8,523 nucleotides of DNA from JBNJDW01 sp051745265 (GTDB lineage: Bacteria; Pseudomonadota; Alphaproteobacteria; Micavibrionales; CSBR16-224): assembly GCA_051745265.1 (NCBI GenBank), contig JBNJDW010000069.1, positions 1 to 8,523 of the forward strand, in the 5' to 3' direction. The stretch's first letter is position 1, and every line of letters begins with the position of its first letter. Under the pieces are notes generated by a model. That model did no database searches. It was given only the letters and a program-made list of their open reading frames with translations, and had not been told where the DNA came from. The translations under genes and the position numbers were made by a program. Of the stretch, positions 6,828-8,523 are shown piece after piece.

Positions 6828-7970
6828 TTAATCAACGATGATACGTGCAGATGACTGACCGGAATCAGCGACCTGCGCCAATACCATATCAGCCTGTTCA
6901 ACATCGCGCATTGGACCAATGCGCACGCGATAGAATTGCTGCCCGTCGACCAGAGCTTCATTGATATTAACAACGCCCATATTCGCCAACTGCACAGCCA
7001 GACGTTCAGCATTACCAAAACTGCTGAAAGATCCGGCCTGAATATACAGATCACCGGAGTCCGTTTTCTCATGCTTTACGACAGGATCAGGCATAAAACG
7101 GCCTTCTTCTTCGTGGCCGGAAATCTGGCTGTCCTTCATAAAATCAAGCTCATTCAGAAAGGACATCTCATCCTTGGTCTTACGGCCAACGACCGTCGGT
7201 TCAGAAGAAACACGGGGACTGACATTGCTCAGGCTGGCGACCTCAACGGGCTTAACCGATGCGTCCACAGGCTCTGACGAAACCATGGTGGCTTCTCTGC
7301 TGACGATCTCCGGGCGCAGACTTTCGGGAAGCGGCACAGCTTCGGCATCATCCAGCAATCTCGCAGGCTCAGGTTCGGGCCTGTCGGGCTGTTGTGCCCG
7401 CTGACGGTTAAGGCTGGCAACATCAAAACGGTCGATATCCTGACCCGATTTAGCCGCTGATGCAATCTGACGGCTTTCATTTTCCAGGACCTCCAGCCGG
7501 ACTTTGGCAATGCCATTATTCTTAAAGCCAAGAAGATCGGCGCCACGGCTGGACAGGTCAATGATCCGTCCTGTTTTAAAAGGCCCCCGGTCATTGACAC
7601 GGACGACAATAGAACGGCCATTTTCAAGATTGGTCACTTTGACCAAAGACGGCATTTGCAGGGTTTTATGGGCGGCAGTCAATTCATACTGGTCATAAAC
7701 CTCACCATTGGCCGTTAATTTACCGTGAAAGCCCGGCCCGTACCATGAGGCAACGCCCGTTTCAACATGATTGAATTTTTCTTCCGGCGTATACCATTTT
7801 CCGGCGACCTGATAGGGATTGCCTACTTTATAGCTGCCCTGCGGCGTCTTCATGTTTAAAAGTTTCTTTGTATAATGAGATGCCAGCTGGGTTTGCGCGC
7901 AGGCAGGTAAGACGGCGACCATGGCGCAGACCAGTGCCAGCCGTGAGAGTTTCAAAGTTATTTTTTTCAT
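6828..7970 (-). CDS. rlpA: Septal-ring lytic transglycosylase RlpA, SPOR-domain lipoprotein
   Basis: RlpA proteins are outer-membrane lipoproteins that, in Pseudomonas aeruginosa, cleave glycan strands lacking stem peptides and help daughter cells separate. The 380-residue protein has a lipoprotein signal with lipobox LPAC (21-24, acylated Cys24). Next is the double-psi beta-barrel catalytic domain (about 70-165): GVASWYGPGFHGKLTANGE, then ELTAAHKTL and VRVNDRGPF. H101 and D127 fit the residues needed for activity in the P. aeruginosa enzyme. A Pro/Glu/Ser-rich linker (about 165-300) holds two VSSEP copies. A C-terminal SPOR domain (about 304-380, LYIQAGSFSS...YRVRIGP) binds denuded septal peptidoglycan. 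The ATG follows GGGGA (7975-7979) by four bases. It lies upstream of dacA, so two wall-remodelling enzymes are adjacent. Its promoter overlaps a strong dyad. Confidence 0.96.
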   Translation of the reverse strand: MKKITLKLSRLALVCAMVAVLPACAQTQLASHYTKKLLNMKTPQGSYKVGNPYQVAGKWYTPEEKFNHVETGVASWYGPGFHGKLTANGEVYDQYELTAAHKTLQMPSLVKVTNLENGRSIVVRVNDRGPFKTGRIIDLSSRGADLLGFKNNGIAKVRLEVLENESRQIASAAKSGQDIDRFDVASLNRQRAQQPDRPEPEPARLLDDAEAVPLPESLRPEIVSREATMVSSEPVDASVKPVEVASLSNVSPRVSSEPTVVGRKTKDEMSFLNELDFMKDSQISGHEEEGRFMPDPVVKHEKTDSGDLYIQAGSFSSFGNAERLAVQLANMGVVNINEALVDGQQFYRVRIGPMRDVEQADMVLAQVADSGQSSARIIVD

Positions 7971-7987
7971 TTTTTCCCCGAATACTT

Positions 7988-8012
7988 CAATGATAAAGCC
8001 CTTTTATCATTG
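7988..8012 (-). promoter_or_regulatory. Perfect 10-5-10 inverted repeat at the rlpA promoter, operator-like
   Basis: The arms caatgataaa (7988-7997) and tttatcattg (8003-8012) are exact reverse complements with a 5-base spacer. The right arm covers four bases of the candidate -10 box and the centre falls on the expected transcription start, the usual place for a repressor site. No U-tract follows on the minus strand, and the stem is A/T-rich, so a terminator is unlikely. The cognate regulator is unknown. An mRNA hairpin 17 nt ahead of the rlpA start is the main alternative. Confidence 0.6.
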
Positions 8013-8038
8013 TATCGCATCCGAATGGGAAATGGAAA
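8009..8038 (-). promoter_or_regulatory. Candidate sigma70-type promoter of rlpA
   Basis: The minus strand has TTTCCA (8033-8038, four of six), an 18-base spacer and TACAAT (8009-8014, five of six). Transcription would begin near 8002 and leave a leader of about 32 nt that includes the GGGGA ribosome site. The -10 is strong and the -35 is moderate. Confidence 0.45.
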
Positions 8039-8041
8039 CGG

Positions 8042-8070
8042 AAAAAGCTGTCATATCCCGATATAAGCAG
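8042..8070 (-). terminator. Weak intrinsic terminator-like hairpin behind the right-end gene
   Basis: Just after the TAA stop the minus strand can fold CTG-C-TTATATC against GATATGA-CAG (8048-8070). The stem is about nine pairs with one bulged C and a small loop, followed by C and five T (8042-8046). The core is a 12-bp ATATC-gg-GATAT palindrome. The stem is A/T-rich and the T-run short, so termination may be partial. It would separate the anti-sigma-like gene from rlpA. Confidence 0.35.
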
Positions 8071-8072
8071 GA

Positions 8073-8523
8073 TTAATGTGCCGAGGGCATATGTTCATCC
8101 GCATCAATATTCTGCGGTCTTAAGGGCACAGCCAAGCCACCCTGCCCGGCAATCGGATCGACCGGTATATTTACCGATGGCAGGAATGCATCCCCCCCAC
8201 CGACAAGGCCATCCTGAACAACCGGCGGCGTCGGAGTTTCAGGCGCCTGGTCAACAACAACATCGCGGGTTGGTTGATTTTCATCCGGTATTTCTGACAT
8301 TGAGTTCCGCACCAGATTGGCAATCTGCCTCGCATTCTGCTCATCCAGAGATCCTGTCAAAGCATAGACCAATGGCCCTTCCTGCCAATGCGCGAAAGAC
8401 TGGCCGTTCTGCTGGGCAAATTCGATAGATGGGGGCTTTTTATCCCAGCGGGTTTTCAGATACAGTTTCGCATCGCCGCCATCCTGACCTTTGTAAGTAA
8501 GCTCGACAAATTCCTGCGTACCG
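8073..8523 (-). CDS. Probable anti-sigma factor, C-terminal periplasmic part (start outside the window)
   Basis: The frame is open from the right edge to TAA at 8073-8075, giving the last 150 residues. The first 75 or so contain KLYLKTRW, then an IEFAQQNGQSFAHWQEGPLV-type segment running into YALTGSLDEQ and ARQIANLV. This resembles the C-terminal periplasmic domain of ECF-type anti-sigma factors of Alphaproteobacteria, where a W-(R/Q)-(D/E)-G-x-L-x-YAL-x-G-x-L-D block is followed by a helix. Such proteins hold an ECF sigma factor through an N-terminal cytoplasmic domain, which would lie beyond the edge; this is inference from a remembered family pattern. After residue 75 comes an extra tail of about 70 residues rich in Pro, Asp, Val and Gly (EIPDENQ, PETPTPPVV, VPLRPQNID), probably disordered. 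No complete start is visible; an in-frame TTG at 8372 is inside the domain and is not the start. Confidence 0.6.
   Translation of the reverse strand, partial: GTQEFVELTYKGQDGGDAKLYLKTRWDKKPPSIEFAQQNGQSFAHWQEGPLVYALTGSLDEQNARQIANLVRNSMSEIPDENQPTRDVVVDQAPETPTPPVVQDGLVGGGDAFLPSVNIPVDPIAGQGGLAVPLRPQNIDADEHMPSAH

Noticed and set aside
7229..7627. 132-residue minus-strand frame inside rlpA
   Set aside because: It overlaps the catalytic domain and linker of rlpA in another frame and has low-quality composition; it is a shadow.
1..8523. CRISPR arrays, insertion sequences, tRNA or rRNA genes, phage genes
   Set aside because: No regularly spaced direct repeats, transposase-like frames, cloverleaf-like sequences or rRNA stretches were seen; nearly all the window is filled by the nine genes.

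Overview
The window looks like chromosomal DNA of an alphaproteobacterium. All nine genes lie on the minus strand, so they read from right to left. The gene order rlpA - dacA - tmk - holB - metG - tatD - metallo-beta-lactamase-fold hydrolase is, from general knowledge, a conserved cluster in Alphaproteobacteria. The proteins fit that group: a methionyl-tRNA synthetase without zinc-knuckle cysteines or C-terminal extension, a delta-prime clamp-loader subunit without the enterobacterial cysteine module, and a lipoprotein RlpA with a SPOR domain. Genus cannot be fixed from the sequence; GC content looks moderate.

Right end (8073-8523): the C-terminal half of a protein whose fold-like signature resembles the periplasmic part of ECF-type anti-sigma factors, with a long Pro/Asp-rich tail. 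A weak terminator-like hairpin follows. The spacer before rlpA (7971-8072) also holds a sigma70-like promoter. Its -10 box overlaps a perfect 10-5-10 inverted repeat, the best regulatory signal in the window. rlpA encodes a septal-ring peptidoglycan lytic transglycosylase lipoprotein.

Centre (479-6816): a candidate promoter at 6788-6816 precedes dacA (PBP5-type D,D-carboxypeptidase), then tmk (18-nt gap), holB (14-nt overlap), metG (ATGA overlap), tatD (65-nt gap with a possible internal promoter) and a PhnP-like hydrolase (ATGA overlap). The spacing implies one translationally coupled operon. It joins wall remodelling, dTTP supply, the replication clamp loader, methionine charging and two metal-dependent hydrolases. 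The last hydrolase lacks the final metal-binding histidine expected of its family.

Left end (1-478): a 103-nt spacer with a candidate promoter and two small inverted repeats leads to an unrecognised gene that runs off the window. It is somewhat AT-richer (about 44% GC by hand count) than the operon and is the only gene I could not place in a family.

No tRNA, rRNA, insertion sequence, CRISPR array or phage gene was seen. Most of the window is conserved housekeeping DNA, and I did not find a convincing new multi-gene system. The points worth a second look are the rlpA operator-like dyad, the altered hydrolase active site, the duplicated acidic peptide at the start of HolB, and the two partial genes at the ends.
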